A stretch of 64,000 nucleotides of DNA from Candidatus Thiosymbion ectosymbiont of Catanema sp. Cochon2018 (GCA_011392765.1 WYCW01000001.1:1801714-1865713), one strand, 5' to 3'. Shown: positions 8,240-17,048, numbered from the stretch's first letter. A program made the numbers and translations. Notes: generated from the sequence alone by a model not told the origin.

Positions 8240-9349
8240 CTATCTCCCACTGATCCCTTGCGCGTGCTGCATTCGTTGCTCATCTTCGCGGAGGTTTTCC
8301 ATTTCCTGTTCCAGCGCCTCCCGACGCTCATCCTCGGTGCTCAGATCGCGCCAGAGACCGTCGGGTCCCTTCATGCTGACCCCGTCGATAATCAGTCCCA
8401 GCGCCTTGGCGCGGGCAATGATGTCGTCCAGGGAATCCCCACAGAAGGCCGCGGGCTCGAGATCCTGGTGTTCCTGCCCCGCGGCCCCCTCCATCAGCAG
8501 TCGGACGTCTCCTTTCCGCTCGATGTCCGACGAGATACGCACGAACAGCTCCGCCTGGGATGCCTCGTGAACCAGATGGACCTCCTGGCCGCCGCTCGTT
8601 GCCTCCACGAGCCTATCTTCCTTCTTCATGAACCCGGCCTCCTCGAAGGCGTCATGCAGCAGGTCGGCCTTATGCCGTTGGCGCCGGGCTTCGAGCTCCT
8701 GATCCCAGGCCCTCCGAATCAGCCCCTCGAACTCCTGTTCGTAGGCCTGGATATCCGATTCCTCCAGCGGTCCGTTGTCTTGAGCATGGGTCAACAGCGC
8801 TTGGGCCTCACCCCGGATCCGTTGCAGGGCCGTATCGACCTGCATGCGCGTCGTAAAAGACTCGGCAAGCGCCCGCACCCGTGCGCGGCGCTCGGTCTGC
8901 ACCCGACGCTCGCGTTCCGCCGTGTCCATCCGCTCCTGCAGATCCGAGCGGATGCTCTCCATACCGCGACCGAGTGCCTCCTGTGCGGACCGCTGTTCCT
9001 GCAGCCGCCTCTGGGTTTCCTCCTCGAGGCGCGTCATGGACCGGGCGAAGGTCCCGAAGGCCCCCCCCGAGCGAGGTACGGTGAGTCCCTGGGCTTCCCG
9101 CTCCAGGGCGTTCAATTCTCGGCCCGTATTTTCGAGATCGGTCTTCTGTCGTACCAACTCCTGGTACTCGGTGGGCATGTATTGCTCCGCTTGCTCCCGG
9201 TAGAACCCTTCGAATGTCGCCAGCTCCGCCTCCAGGCGCGTCTGAGTAATCTGGGCCTCCCGGAGACGCGATCGTAGCTCCTGACTGCGTTGCAGGGCCT
9301 GCTCATGTTGTCGATCGAGTCGGGTTTGGGCCCTCTTTTCACCACTCAT
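8240..9349 (-). CDS. Coiled-coil protein of unknown function
   Basis: A 369-residue hydrophilic protein. Residues 1-260 are nearly continuous charged helix (Glu/Arg/Gln rich) broken by a short Gly-rich turn (VPRSGGAFGTF), typical of a long coiled coil. Residues 270-345 form a small alpha/beta domain (EVHLVHEASQAELFVRI ... DVRLLMEGAAGQEH) of unknown type, and a terminal helix follows. The frame is open further upstream to 9688, but ATG 9349 has a GGGG-type ribosome site and begins where coiled-coil sequence begins, so I choose it. It ends five bases before the AAA+ gene and may bind or regulate it, as the coiled-coil M domain does in ClpB; this is inference. Confidence 0.78.
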   Translation of the reverse strand: MSGEKRAQTRLDRQHEQALQRSQELRSRLREAQITQTRLEAELATFEGFYREQAEQYMPTEYQELVRQKTDLENTGRELNALEREAQGLTVPRSGGAFGTFARSMTRLEEETQRRLQEQRSAQEALGRGMESIRSDLQERMDTAERERRVQTERRARVRALAESFTTRMQVDTALQRIRGEAQALLTHAQDNGPLEESDIQAYEQEFEGLIRRAWDQELEARRQRHKADLLHDAFEEAGFMKKEDRLVEATSGGQEVHLVHEASQAELFVRISSDIERKGDVRLLMEGAAGQEHQDLEPAAFCGDSLDDIIARAKALGLIIDGVSMKGPDGLWRDLSTEDERREALEQEMENLREDEQRMQHAQGISGR

Positions 9350-9467
9350 CTTCTTTTCCCCCATAGCGTGCAAATCGGTAGGCTGGGTTGAGGAACAAAA
9401 CCCGGCATCGGCGGTTGGTGCTGGGTTTCGTTCTAGTCTATCCCCGGCGACCGCGCAATCGGACACC

Positions 9468-10070
9468 TCAGCGTCCCCACTCTCGATAACGTGTCGTAGG
9501 ATCATTGTCGAAGGCCACCCGGAAACCGACCTCGGGATTACGCTGGTCGGGAAACATCCGCTGCTCCACGTCTTTCCGCTCGCCCCCGCAGAGCCTGCGC
9601 CAACCACCGGTCGGATACCGAACGTCAGGTCCCCGAAAGCGCTCGTTCCACCATCCGCCGCACCACTCCCTGGCAGGGCCGTGAGCATAGGAAACGTCGG
9701 AATTTCCCATGTCGCGACTGATCCGGCTAAAGGACCATCTCGGTCTCCGCGACCCGCTGCCCCTTATCTCCTCGCACTCCAAAGACCAGGGCAGGCGTCC
9801 GCCTTGCCAACGACAGAAGGCATCCGCCGCGAACCAATCGATATTGGTCACCGGGTCCTGGCGCCTGTCCCATCGGAATCCGACCTCTTCCAGGAGCCCA
9901 TCGCCGAGCATCCCTCTGCGCCGGGCATCGGGATCCCGCCAGAGTCCCGGGTCGAAATAGCCCCCGCGCCTGATGAACTCGGCCCACTGCGCAAGCGTTA
10001 TCGGTTCCAGGCTGACCCAAGCCCGACCATGGACGCTGACCTCACGACACCTGAAATCAAACAGACGCAT
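9468..10070 (-). CDS. Short formylglycine-generating-enzyme-like (FGE/SUMF1) protein
   Basis: About 200 residues. PVTNIDWFAADAFCRW, GGRLP, the WCGGWW region, RRLCGG and a final VGFRVAF follow the order of the FGE-sulfatase fold (usually P-V..V.W.dA..yc.W.g.RLPtEaEWE ... R.GGSw ... GFRva). The usual EWE glutamates are replaced by LECEE, and the protein lacks the long insertions of true formylglycine enzymes. It is therefore more likely a ligand- or peptide-binding FGE-like module, as often seen in bacterial conflict and diversity-generating systems. ATG 10070 has GGGAG eight bases upstream; the frame extends to 10136 without a good ribosome site. Upstream are three MITEs. Confidence 0.82.
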   Translation of the reverse strand: MRLFDFRCREVSVHGRAWVSLEPITLAQWAEFIRRGGYFDPGLWRDPDARRRGMLGDGLLEEVGFRWDRRQDPVTNIDWFAADAFCRWQGGRLPWSLECEEIRGSGSRRPRWSFSRISRDMGNSDVSYAHGPAREWCGGWWNERFRGPDVRYPTGGWRRLCGGERKDVEQRMFPDQRNPEVGFRVAFDNDPTTRYREWGR

Positions 10071-10192
10071 ATTCGCCGCTCCCGGGCCCGGCCCCTGTCT
10101 ATCGGGTTGCCACGTCCTGTCTTTTCTGTCCATCACATCATCGAGGTTCGGTCGCCGGGAACGGTTACCGCCGTGGAAAGCGACCCTGGGGA

Positions 10193-10408
10193 CTAGTACC
10201 TCATTTCGTTTGATATTGCGGAAGACACAGGGAAAATTTTTTATTCACCACAGAGGCACAGAGAGCGCGGAGAAATCAGAGAATTTCCTGCGTGCTTTCT
10301 CCATGCCCGTCAGGTCTGAAGAAACATTCCTCGGTGTATTCTCTATGCCCTCTGTGTCTCTGTGGTGAATAGAGTATTTCTGCAATATCAAGCGAAACGA
10401 GGTACTAG
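10193..10408. repeat. MITE-like repeat, CTAGTACC family
   Basis: Bounded by inverted ends reading CTAGTACCTCATTTCG at the left and CGAAACGAGGTACTAG at the right. The interior contains a further palindrome built on CACAGAG / CTCTGTG. Related copies lie at 48098-48512 and 52611-52930. No open frame of its own. Confidence 0.88.
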
Positions 10409-10578
10409 GGGGTGTTCTCAATTAATAAATCATCTAAGTGTTGTAGGCTGGGTGGCAAGGAACGAAACCCAGCTTTTCCGATCCGCAATACCGTGTGCCG
10501 GGTTTAGCCGTCCCTGGCCGTAACCCAGCCTACGGGCTTGAGTTTTATGATGATTTGGCTCAATTGAGAACGCCCCCC
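10409..10578. repeat. MITE-like repeat, GGTGTTCTCAATT family
   Basis: Ends are GGTGTTCTCAATTAAT and its imperfect inverse CAATTGAGAACGCC. The interior is an inverted pair around TAGGCTGGG / CCCAGCCTA. It directly abuts the preceding CTAGTACC element. Confidence 0.8.
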
Positions 10579-10579
10579 A

Positions 10580-10789
10580 GGGGCTGTTGACATTTAGTGT
10601 CATTTCGAGCGAAGCGAGAAATCCTTGTCCCGACGGAGGAGGGATCTTGTGCGCTGGGAACCTTTGCCAGGCTGAAAGATCCCTCGCTACGCTCGGGATG
10701 ACAAGCCGCGCTCTAGCCTGAAAATCAAATGGTTAGCGTAGGGTTCGCTGTGCGGACCTGCTAAATGTCAACACGCCCTAATTTCGGAT
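10580..10789. repeat. MITE-like repeat, GGGCTGTTGACATTTAG family
   Basis: Ends are GGGCTGTTGACATTTAG and CTAAATGTCAACACGCCC. An interior inverted pair reads GAGCGAAGCGAGAAATCC / GATCCCTCGCTACGCTC. It is the third element of the cluster between the FGE-like and GAP1-like genes. The remaining 107 bases to 10896 show nothing recognisable. Confidence 0.82.
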
Positions 10790-10896
10790 GGCCTCGCACA
10801 TCGTTCTTCACTGAAATGCCGAGTGCCCATGGGCATCGGTAAACCTCTACTTCGATTCAGGATAACAAACCCTTTGTGCAAATCGGACATGCGCGC

Positions 10897-13317
10897 TCAA
10901 GAGAACCCGGACCGAAGGAGTTTCCTGGAAACGCCCAGCGATTTGAAGCAGGCCTCGAGCTGTCCCTGATCAGAGTGACTCTCGGTGATAAGACGGATGG
11001 TATCCCGCAAGAGCTGCCGCCCCAGATCGACGAGCCAGACATCCCCCTTGCGCGTATCGAGGATTGCGGCATAAAGGGCCAGCATGGCCCAGGGCGAGAC
11101 CCGGTCGGAGACCGAACTCCATCCTGGATCAGACCGTCCGGCCCGTGAATCCTGTCCGGAACCCGAAAGCCAGTGTTTGACTTCCTCCTTGGTACCGTCG
11201 TTCCGGCAGGTACGCCTCAAGAGCGCAGTGTAGAGATCGGTTGTCGAGTATGGGTACGGTGGGTGTTTCTTGTAGGGATCGGTATGCAGATAGAGGAGAC
11301 TTATGCACATGGCGTCTATTAGAGGCCATCTCTCGACAATCCGTCGTAGATTCTGATGAAACCTCGTATAACTGTGACGTTCCTGGGGTTTACCCCGGTA
11401 ACTCTTTTTGGTCGGTTCGCAGCTGGGCAACCACCTCTTATAGTCTAAAAGCTCAGGGCAACGGCAGGATGGGTCGTTACCACTCCGTAAGGACCCCCAG
11501 TCCTTACCCATCAGCAGGTCGAGCAGCTCGCGCTGCGCTGCGGCTGTTTGCCTGAGCTCCTGGTTTTCGGCATGGTCCCACACCTGTCGGCAAAGCCGGT
11601 GACAGAACCGGATGCGTGGCAAGTCGTTGGGATCAGGTAACGCCAGAACATAATCCAACGCCCTTTCCCGCGTCCTTTCCTCATTCCAAAGTTTTTCGGC
11701 TAGTCTGGTTGCCAGCATGGCTCCAAGATCGCTTCGTCCGTCGGAGCCGGAGGCACAGTCGAGAATGGTTTCGGGGTAATCGGAATTCCCGAGTTGGTCA
11801 GGTCCCTCCCTTGGGACCACATCGGCCAATTGTTTTGCAAGGTGTTCGCTCAGCTCACTATCTCGATGGTCCAACACATCTCCGAGCTCGATGAAGAGAT
11901 GTATGGCGCTAACCGGATCCGAGTCCGCGGCCCCGCGCATCGGATTCGGATTCGCGATTTCGCGTAGGACTCCACCCAACTCGCCGGTGGCAGTATCCCG
12001 CTGATTCGATGTCAGACCCGAGAACAGGGCATCGGTCCAGATCGCGGCCCGCTTAAAGTCCACGGCCCTTCCTACCCGTGCCGGTGGTAGCCTGCGTTCT
12101 TCGGACCGCTGCCAAAGCGCGGCCTTTGCTTTCCCAGAGAGGTGACCAATCAACTGCTGTTGATCGGCCAACTCGGCATTCCAATCGAGCAGCCTGTCGA
12201 GGAGCTCGGACTGCATAGAAGCATCGGCCGTCCCACCTGAGAAGACGTGGTCCATCGTGGCCCTATAAAGGCGGACTCCGACCGGCAGCAGTGCGAGATC
12301 GAGTTCCCGCAAGAGACCCATGGCCTCCTCGGGACCGGTGGTGGATTTCACGTGTTCCCAACAGCCCAGGAGCCGGCTCGCCCGTGCCTCCGGGTCCGAG
12401 GGATCCACCGGCGGGGCCAAGACATATTGCACCACGGCGTCCAGTGCCGATATCGACGGCTTACCGAGATGCTGGTCCACCTGATCCAGGAAATCCAGGA
12501 GTCCAGAGTCTTCGCCCCGTTTCAAGAATTCGTAGCATTGCGTCAGGTAGGATAGCTCCTTGGATTCATGTGGCTGGTCGGTCCCCTCGGCCTCGAGGAC
12601 GATGGAGAGTCCGGCCTCGGCGTCCGAGTCCTCATTGATGGTGAAGGACAAGCGCTCCTGGAACCTCCCAGGGATCAGAGCCAACAAGCCCGCCGTGCGC
12701 CATAGGTTCAATAGGTCAGCCCGCGCCGGTGGGTCCTTACCGAGGACCTCCCGGCTCACCTCGGCCAGCTTGGGGGCCGGCCCGAAGCCGAGCCGAATGG
12801 ACTTGTGTTCGGATATGGCCGTCAGCAACCCAGCCTGCCAGTCTGCTACCAGTCCGGGCGAGGGAACCTGATCATGCAGCCAGCGCAGCATTCGTATATG
12901 GCCCGCGCGCTTGATCTCGACCGTCATCGGAGCGAGTTCCGCGATACCGCGCGGCGGTGGCCGATAGTCCGCCAGAAACGGCAGGTGCATGGCCACCCAG
13001 GCGAGATTCCAGCCTATCTCTGCGAGCCGTTCGTTGGGCAACACATAGGTCTGGGCGATATGGGAACGTCGCGCCCCGGTCCGTGGGGCGACGAAGCTCA
13101 GGGCGGTGCAATCGGCCCCATCCAGGGGATAACACCGGTAAATAGTGGTATCCGCGTCCGGGGCCGACTGGACATGCCGTTCGATCTGCCCGCGCAGGTC
13201 AGTGCCGATCTCGGGGCTTGCGGCAACCGTGGCATAGACGTTGAGCTGATCGGCATAGATATGTTGTTGAACGACGAATTGCCATAGGTGTTCGGGATTT
13301 TTTCGCTTAAGTTTCAT
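10897..13317 (-). CDS. Large protein resembling GTPase-associated protein 1 (GAP1-N)
   Basis: An 806-residue soluble protein. The N-terminus (FVVQQHIYADQLNVY near residue 15, then YRCYPLDGADCTALSFVAPRTG and HIAQTYVLPNERLAEIG) follows the strand-rich pattern I associate with GAP1-N domains, which accompany P-loop double GTPases in bacterial conflict systems. The rest is long, helical and variable, with no catalytic motif visible. The GTPase expected of such a pair is encoded two genes upstream (15540-17048). The start ATG 13317 lies only 51 bases from an IS1595-type insertion, so its expression may now depend on read-through or on a promoter in the element. The GAP1 call is from memory of the family and should be treated as moderate. 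Confidence 0.6.
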   Translation of the reverse strand: MKLKRKNPEHLWQFVVQQHIYADQLNVYATVAASPEIGTDLRGQIERHVQSAPDADTTIYRCYPLDGADCTALSFVAPRTGARRSHIAQTYVLPNERLAEIGWNLAWVAMHLPFLADYRPPPRGIAELAPMTVEIKRAGHIRMLRWLHDQVPSPGLVADWQAGLLTAISEHKSIRLGFGPAPKLAEVSREVLGKDPPARADLLNLWRTAGLLALIPGRFQERLSFTINEDSDAEAGLSIVLEAEGTDQPHESKELSYLTQCYEFLKRGEDSGLLDFLDQVDQHLGKPSISALDAVVQYVLAPPVDPSDPEARASRLLGCWEHVKSTTGPEEAMGLLRELDLALLPVGVRLYRATMDHVFSGGTADASMQSELLDRLLDWNAELADQQQLIGHLSGKAKAALWQRSEERRLPPARVGRAVDFKRAAIWTDALFSGLTSNQRDTATGELGGVLREIANPNPMRGAADSDPVSAIHLFIELGDVLDHRDSELSEHLAKQLADVVPREGPDQLGNSDYPETILDCASGSDGRSDLGAMLATRLAEKLWNEERTRERALDYVLALPDPNDLPRIRFCHRLCRQVWDHAENQELRQTAAAQRELLDLLMGKDWGSLRSGNDPSCRCPELLDYKRWLPSCEPTKKSYRGKPQERHSYTRFHQNLRRIVERWPLIDAMCISLLYLHTDPYKKHPPYPYSTTDLYTALLRRTCRNDGTKEEVKHWLSGSGQDSRAGRSDPGWSSVSDRVSPWAMLALYAAILDTRKGDVWLVDLGRQLLRDTIRLITESHSDQGQLEACFKSLGVSRKLLRSGFS

Positions 13318-13360
13318 GGAGTTATGCTTATTGTTTTAGAGGCGGCGAAACGCTTGTTAA

Positions 13361-14113
13361 CTTCATAGGGTCTAGATAACTTTAGAGTGGATTTTCTCTC
13401 AGTATAGTTAGTATTGTATCATAAAGATCTTCTTCTCTGTGATTAAACCTGAATTCACATTCTTTGAGATGAAGGTAAAATGTTTTACGTGGAACACCAT
13501 TGAACTTTGCAAGTCTTCGTTTGGCATATGACCAGAATGATTCAATGCCATTGATATGGTAATTACCACGGGCAAATTCATGCTTGCCATGATTCACACG
13601 CAGATGCTTTTTGTACCCCATATCGACCAGCCCATTGTAGCCTCTCCAGCCGTCTGAGTGGATGATGCTGTCCAGGGATACCTGGCCCCGGATCGCGCTC
13701 TGTAGCTGCTTTTTGGAGGCGTCTGGGACGAGCTCTGTGTAAACTTTTCCCTGGCGTTCCAAAATTCCGAAGACAATCGTTTTACCGGCTGCTCCGCGCC
13801 CCTTTTTCCCGCGAACGCGGCGGGCGCCAAAATAAGATTCATCGACTTCAACCTCGCCGGAGAAGGGTGAAGAAGATTCACAAGCTTGAGCGATTCTGAG
13901 GCGTAATTTCATGAATAGTTTATTGATTGTGGGACGGCTTACAGCACTCAGCTCGGCGATTTTCGAGGCCGGTAAATCGTGCGCGAAATAGCGTACAATC
14001 ATTTTGAATTTCGCTTCCGAGATGTGTGAACGCCCGATATACCTGTTTTTTCCTTGCATAACATAACCTTAGCATATATTTGAAGATGCTAAAGTTATCT
14101 AGACCCCTTCATA
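13361..14113. mobile_element. IS1595-family insertion sequence with target duplication
   Basis: The element proper is 13368-14106. Its ends are GGGTCTAGATAACTTTAG and the inverse CTAAAGTTATCTAGACCC, exact over 18 bases. The 7-bp direct repeat CTTCATA flanks it at 13361-13367 and 14107-14113, the footprint of insertion. It carries one transposase gene on the minus strand. Perfect ends and an intact gene suggest recent activity. Confidence 0.96.
13382..14059 (-). CDS. IS1595-family transposase
   Basis: A 225-residue DDE-type transposase of the ISXO2/IS1016 type. The N-terminal helix-turn-helix (SKIAELSAVSRPTINKLF) is followed by the catalytic core: EVDESYFG with the first acidic residue, IIHSDGWRGY with the second, and NGIESFWSYAKRRL, in which this family often has a Glu or Asn in place of the last acid. 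Length matches IS1016-group transposases without the zinc-ribbon extension. The stop codon lies inside the left terminal repeat. No frameshift is needed. It sits between two genes of the conflict-like cluster, in the same orientation as they are. Confidence 0.96.
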   Translation of the reverse strand: MQGKNRYIGRSHISEAKFKMIVRYFAHDLPASKIAELSAVSRPTINKLFMKLRLRIAQACESSSPFSGEVEVDESYFGARRVRGKKGRGAAGKTIVFGILERQGKVYTELVPDASKKQLQSAIRGQVSLDSIIHSDGWRGYNGLVDMGYKKHLRVNHGKHEFARGNYHINGIESFWSYAKRRLAKFNGVPRKTFYLHLKECEFRFNHREEDLYDTILTILRENPL

Positions 14114-14118
14114 ATATG

Positions 14119-14219
14119 GTAACCGTTCAGACCCCCCTCTGGATTTCGGCCCAGTTCGGACGTAACCCTTTGATTTATTGTTTTCAGGATCAGGATTTAG
14201 AGGGGGGCTGAACGGTTAC
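14119..14219. repeat. 101-bp MITE with GTAACCGTTCAG ends
   Basis: Terminal inverted repeats GTAACCGTTCAG and CTGAACGGTTAC flank a second inverted pair CCCCCCTCT / AGAGGGGGG. It lies immediately next to the IS1595 insertion, between the two cluster genes. No copy elsewhere in the window was seen. Confidence 0.85.
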
Positions 14220-14253
14220 AAAATCCCGAACACCTATGGGCGAATTGCATGGA

Positions 14254-15531
14254 CTATTCTCGACCTGACAGCAGATGTGATACCAGATAGAAGAGGGTGT
14301 CGAGATCCGTGTCCAGATCATCACCACCTAATGCCCTGCTCGAGGCGCCCAGCTCGCGCTCTGCCCAACGGAGCAGATCCCGATCCGAGTACCCCTCCCG
14401 GTAGAGCAATAATAGCCGTCCCAAGGGTTGGCTATAGTCCAGATCCAAGAGTCTGGCCAGAGCCTGTTCGCCCCGCAGGCGGCTCTCGCCGACGGCGACC
14501 ACCCGTACCGGGATCCCGCCGTCTTCCGCTAGTGCCAAGCGCACCCGGGTGGGCCGCCTCCACCACCAGCGGTGCACAAAGGTACCCTGCCAGGGGGGCA
14601 CCGGACGGATCCGAGCGGACAGGTCGCCGCGTAGGGAGCCGTGCCGCCAGTCCGCGGAGGGGGTTGCGGGATCGGCAGCGACCAGCCGCACACCGTGCCC
14701 GGTGCGCCCCTCGAAGCTATGCCCGTGGAGACGTGTGAGCAGAGCGCGGGCGAGTGTACCGCCCAGATCGAGGAGACCGATGTCGATCCGGCCGTCGGGG
14801 CGGTGCTCGGCGTCCCCGGCCACCGGCCGTCGGGGCCTAGGCCGACAGGTATTCAGGGTCCAAACGAGGGCCTGCCGGGGGTCGGCAAGCCGCTGCAGCT
14901 CGCCGGACCGGGACGCGAGGCGCCTCATGCAGACAGCGAGCTCGGCAGCTTCCGTCTCCGTCGGATGGATCAAAGCGATCCCGCCCAATCCGTGGCTGAG
15001 ATAATCGAGTGCCGCTTCGAGTCCACCCAGCAGGTCCCCGAGCTCGGGTAAGGGGCTACCATGTCCCCGGCGGCGGGCATAACTCGCCCGGAACTCGGGG
15101 GCGGTGGCGAGCGGGGCCTCGAGTATCAGCCCGTCGGAGATCCCCAAGGCACGGTAGACCCAGATGTCTTCCGGGTCCGAAAAGGCGGTGTCCCAGGCGG
15201 CCTCCCACAGCCAGACCATGGTCCCGTCCCGGTATCGGCACACCACCGGCGGCGGATCTTCGCCCTTTGACCCCCTCTCCCCAACCCCTCTCCCGGCCGG
15301 GAGAAGGGCTTTTGCGACACCCTCCGGAGGGGGTGGGTAACGCCGTGGCCCCGACCAATCGGCGGTCAGGTCGTCCAGGGCGGGTGGCCCGTCGAGCAAT
15401 CGCAGCCGTCCTACTACCAGGGGCCCCGCGCGCCGGGTCCCGAACGCCTGGGTGGTGCCGCCGCATACCCCGCAGACAGCCTCGGGCCCTACCACGAAGC
15501 AGCGGGGGCATAGCCGCGGCAGCTCGTTCAT
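14254..15531 (-). CDS. Zinc-ribbon protein of unknown function, carries an in-frame repeat
   Basis: A 425-residue protein. The N-terminus has a zinc ribbon (CPRC ... CGVC, residues 8-23). The remaining alpha/beta sequence shows no motif I can name; it ends in a helical region (LLLLYREGYSDRDLLRWAE). Residues about 67-95 (PPEGVAKALLPAGRGVGE onward) are encoded by a dispersed palindromic repeat inserted in frame (15255-15325), so this segment is probably a surface loop. ATG 15531 begins eight bases after the GTPase stop and directly before the ribbon; a start at 15585 would overlap the GTPase. The shared zinc ribbon and spacing suggest it partners the GTPase. Stop is TAG at 14254. Confidence 0.75.
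   Translation of the reverse strand: MNELPRLCPRCFVVGPEAVCGVCGGTTQAFGTRRAGPLVVGRLRLLDGPPALDDLTADWSGPRRYPPPPEGVAKALLPAGRGVGERGSKGEDPPPVVCRYRDGTMVWLWEAAWDTAFSDPEDIWVYRALGISDGLILEAPLATAPEFRASYARRRGHGSPLPELGDLLGGLEAALDYLSHGLGGIALIHPTETEAAELAVCMRRLASRSGELQRLADPRQALVWTLNTCRPRPRRPVAGDAEHRPDGRIDIGLLDLGGTLARALLTRLHGHSFEGRTGHGVRLVAADPATPSADWRHGSLRGDLSARIRPVPPWQGTFVHRWWWRRPTRVRLALAEDGGIPVRVVAVGESRLRGEQALARLLDLDYSQPLGRLLLLYREGYSDRDLLRWAERELGASSRALGGDDLDTDLDTLFYLVSHLLSGRE
15255..15325. repeat. Dispersed palindromic repeat inside a coding region
   Basis: On the minus strand it begins GGAGGGTGTCGCAAAAGCCC, contains the palindrome CTCCCGGCCGGGAG, and ends in CAAAGGGCGAAGATC. The same order occurs in glgB at 36059-36174. 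Here only one of the two terminal GTCGCAAAA ends remains. It adds about 24 codons without breaking the frame. Confidence 0.9.
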
Positions 15532-15539
15532 GGGCCTAG

Positions 15540-17048
15540 TCAGTGCGACAACAGCAGCCACAATAGGGGGTAATCGATCCCCCATGGCGCCGGGGAACGG
15601 CCCCCATCATCCCCTTGAGAGACTAGTTGACTCAGCTCCCATTTCACATCGGGTTCAGGAGGATTCTCAGCTTGATCTGCCGATGGCGCGGCACCGCCTA
15701 TCATGTGCTCCTGCCCCGCCGATGTCTGTAGCGAATCTGTCCCCTTCTTCTCCACGATCTTCTTCACCCGAATCTCGGTGTCGCGCCCGAGGCTGGAGAC
15801 GAAGAAGAAGCCTACCTTCTCTACCTGTCGCTCGGCGATCCCGACCAGATTTTCGAGACCCAGCTTAATAAGTTCGGATCTACAACTCCTGCTGAAATCC
15901 TCCAGCCACCTCCGCCACTCCTTGGGCGATGCCTGTGCGGGCGGCATGGCGTCTAACCGCCCCCATTGGGGTTCGGATTCTCCCAGCAGATCGGCCTTGG
16001 CAAAGACCAGGGCCAGTCGGTGTCCCAGCAGATGACCATCTTGCTGGTGCGCGCCGCTCCCCGTCATGTTCGTGTGCCAAGCGGTGAATTGGGTTTGAAA
16101 ATCCGGTTGTCTGCGCAAACCCTCGGCCAGCTTATCGAGGTCATGGGCAAGGGTTCCAGTGTCCTCCTCCGTGAAACTCGCCCCGATGTGGAGCTGCTTG
16201 CAGGCGGTCTTTAATACCGAGTCGGTCAGGTCATTCCACAGGTGGATATTGGGAAACCCCTTTTCGCGCAAGAGGTTGGCGACCAGGTTGCAGAATATTT
16301 GGACCTCGGACTCGTCGGCCTGGTCGAGCGCCCCCTTGCCCGCCATAAACTCCAGCAGGGTCTCGATCGCATTGAAAACGAATCCGGGGACTACTCCTGC
16401 GAGCGGCTGATCGCCCGCCGCCTGGGGATTGACCAGAAACAGGGTCCGGTCCGAGAAATAACCGATCGCGTGCTCCGGGGCCTCTTCACCGGCCATATCA
16501 TGCAGGGTAATGAGCCTGGGCGGAGCGCCGTCCCGAGTAAATCGAAAGATTATCTTGCGTGGCTCTCCCTGCTTGGTTTTTCCCGGCACGATGCCTTGGT
16601 CAACAAGGGGTTGGACCGTGTCGTGTAGGTAGTCGTTGCCACCGATGGGCTGGACCATGAACCCGGTGCGGCTCAAATAGTCGGACCTCCGGATCTCTCG
16701 GGCCAGGACCGCCGAGTAGACCGTCTTACCCGCATGGGGTCCAGCCACCAGGCGCACCGGCTGACCATTATCCTCGCGCTGGATCGGTCCACCACACACC
16801 GGGCATTTGGGACGGAACGGCATATAGTGCTGCGGGCAACGCTCCTGACTATCGAAGATCGCCGGCGTCGGCTTGAGGCCCCCCGGAAGTTCGTCGGCGG
16901 AGATGTCTTCTTCAGTCTTACATGATCTGCAGCCGTATTTCATATCCTTGAGCGGGCGCGGTTGCAGGCATTGATCGCTGCGGCAGAAGTAGAGGTCATC
17001 GTTCTGCGGTATTGGCTTCGGGCTTTTGCTGAAAATCTTCTCGAGCAT
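15540..17048 (-). CDS. Zinc-ribbon P-loop GTPase (double-GTPase/DO-GTPase2-like)
   Basis: A 502-residue protein. Two N-terminal cysteine clusters (C22, C27, C40, C43; C71, C82, C85) form zinc ribbons. A P-loop follows, AGPHAGKT (102-109), then the switch II/G3 element HDMAGE (D184-G187), and VFAKADLL with AKAD at 350-353 as the G4 base-specificity motif. The order fits a TRAFAC-like GTPase with a large helical insertion between G3 and G4. Proteins of this layout accompany GAP1 proteins, and a GAP1-like gene is present at 10897-13317. It follows the OmpA-like gene by 61 bases. It probably acts as the switch of the cluster, perhaps recruited to the membrane complex (inference). GTPase identity is firm, subfamily moderate. 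Confidence 0.87.
   Translation of the reverse strand: MLEKIFSKSPKPIPQNDDLYFCRSDQCLQPRPLKDMKYGCRSCKTEEDISADELPGGLKPTPAIFDSQERCPQHYMPFRPKCPVCGGPIQREDNGQPVRLVAGPHAGKTVYSAVLAREIRRSDYLSRTGFMVQPIGGNDYLHDTVQPLVDQGIVPGKTKQGEPRKIIFRFTRDGAPPRLITLHDMAGEEAPEHAIGYFSDRTLFLVNPQAAGDQPLAGVVPGFVFNAIETLLEFMAGKGALDQADESEVQIFCNLVANLLREKGFPNIHLWNDLTDSVLKTACKQLHIGASFTEEDTGTLAHDLDKLAEGLRRQPDFQTQFTAWHTNMTGSGAHQQDGHLLGHRLALVFAKADLLGESEPQWGRLDAMPPAQASPKEWRRWLEDFSRSCRSELIKLGLENLVGIAERQVEKVGFFFVSSLGRDTEIRVKKIVEKKGTDSLQTSAGQEHMIGGAAPSADQAENPPEPDVKWELSQLVSQGDDGGRSPAPWGIDYPLLWLLLSH

Noticed and set aside
8258..9277. A 339-codon plus-strand frame
   Set aside because: Antisense of the coiled-coil gene, low-complexity Leu/Arg composition.
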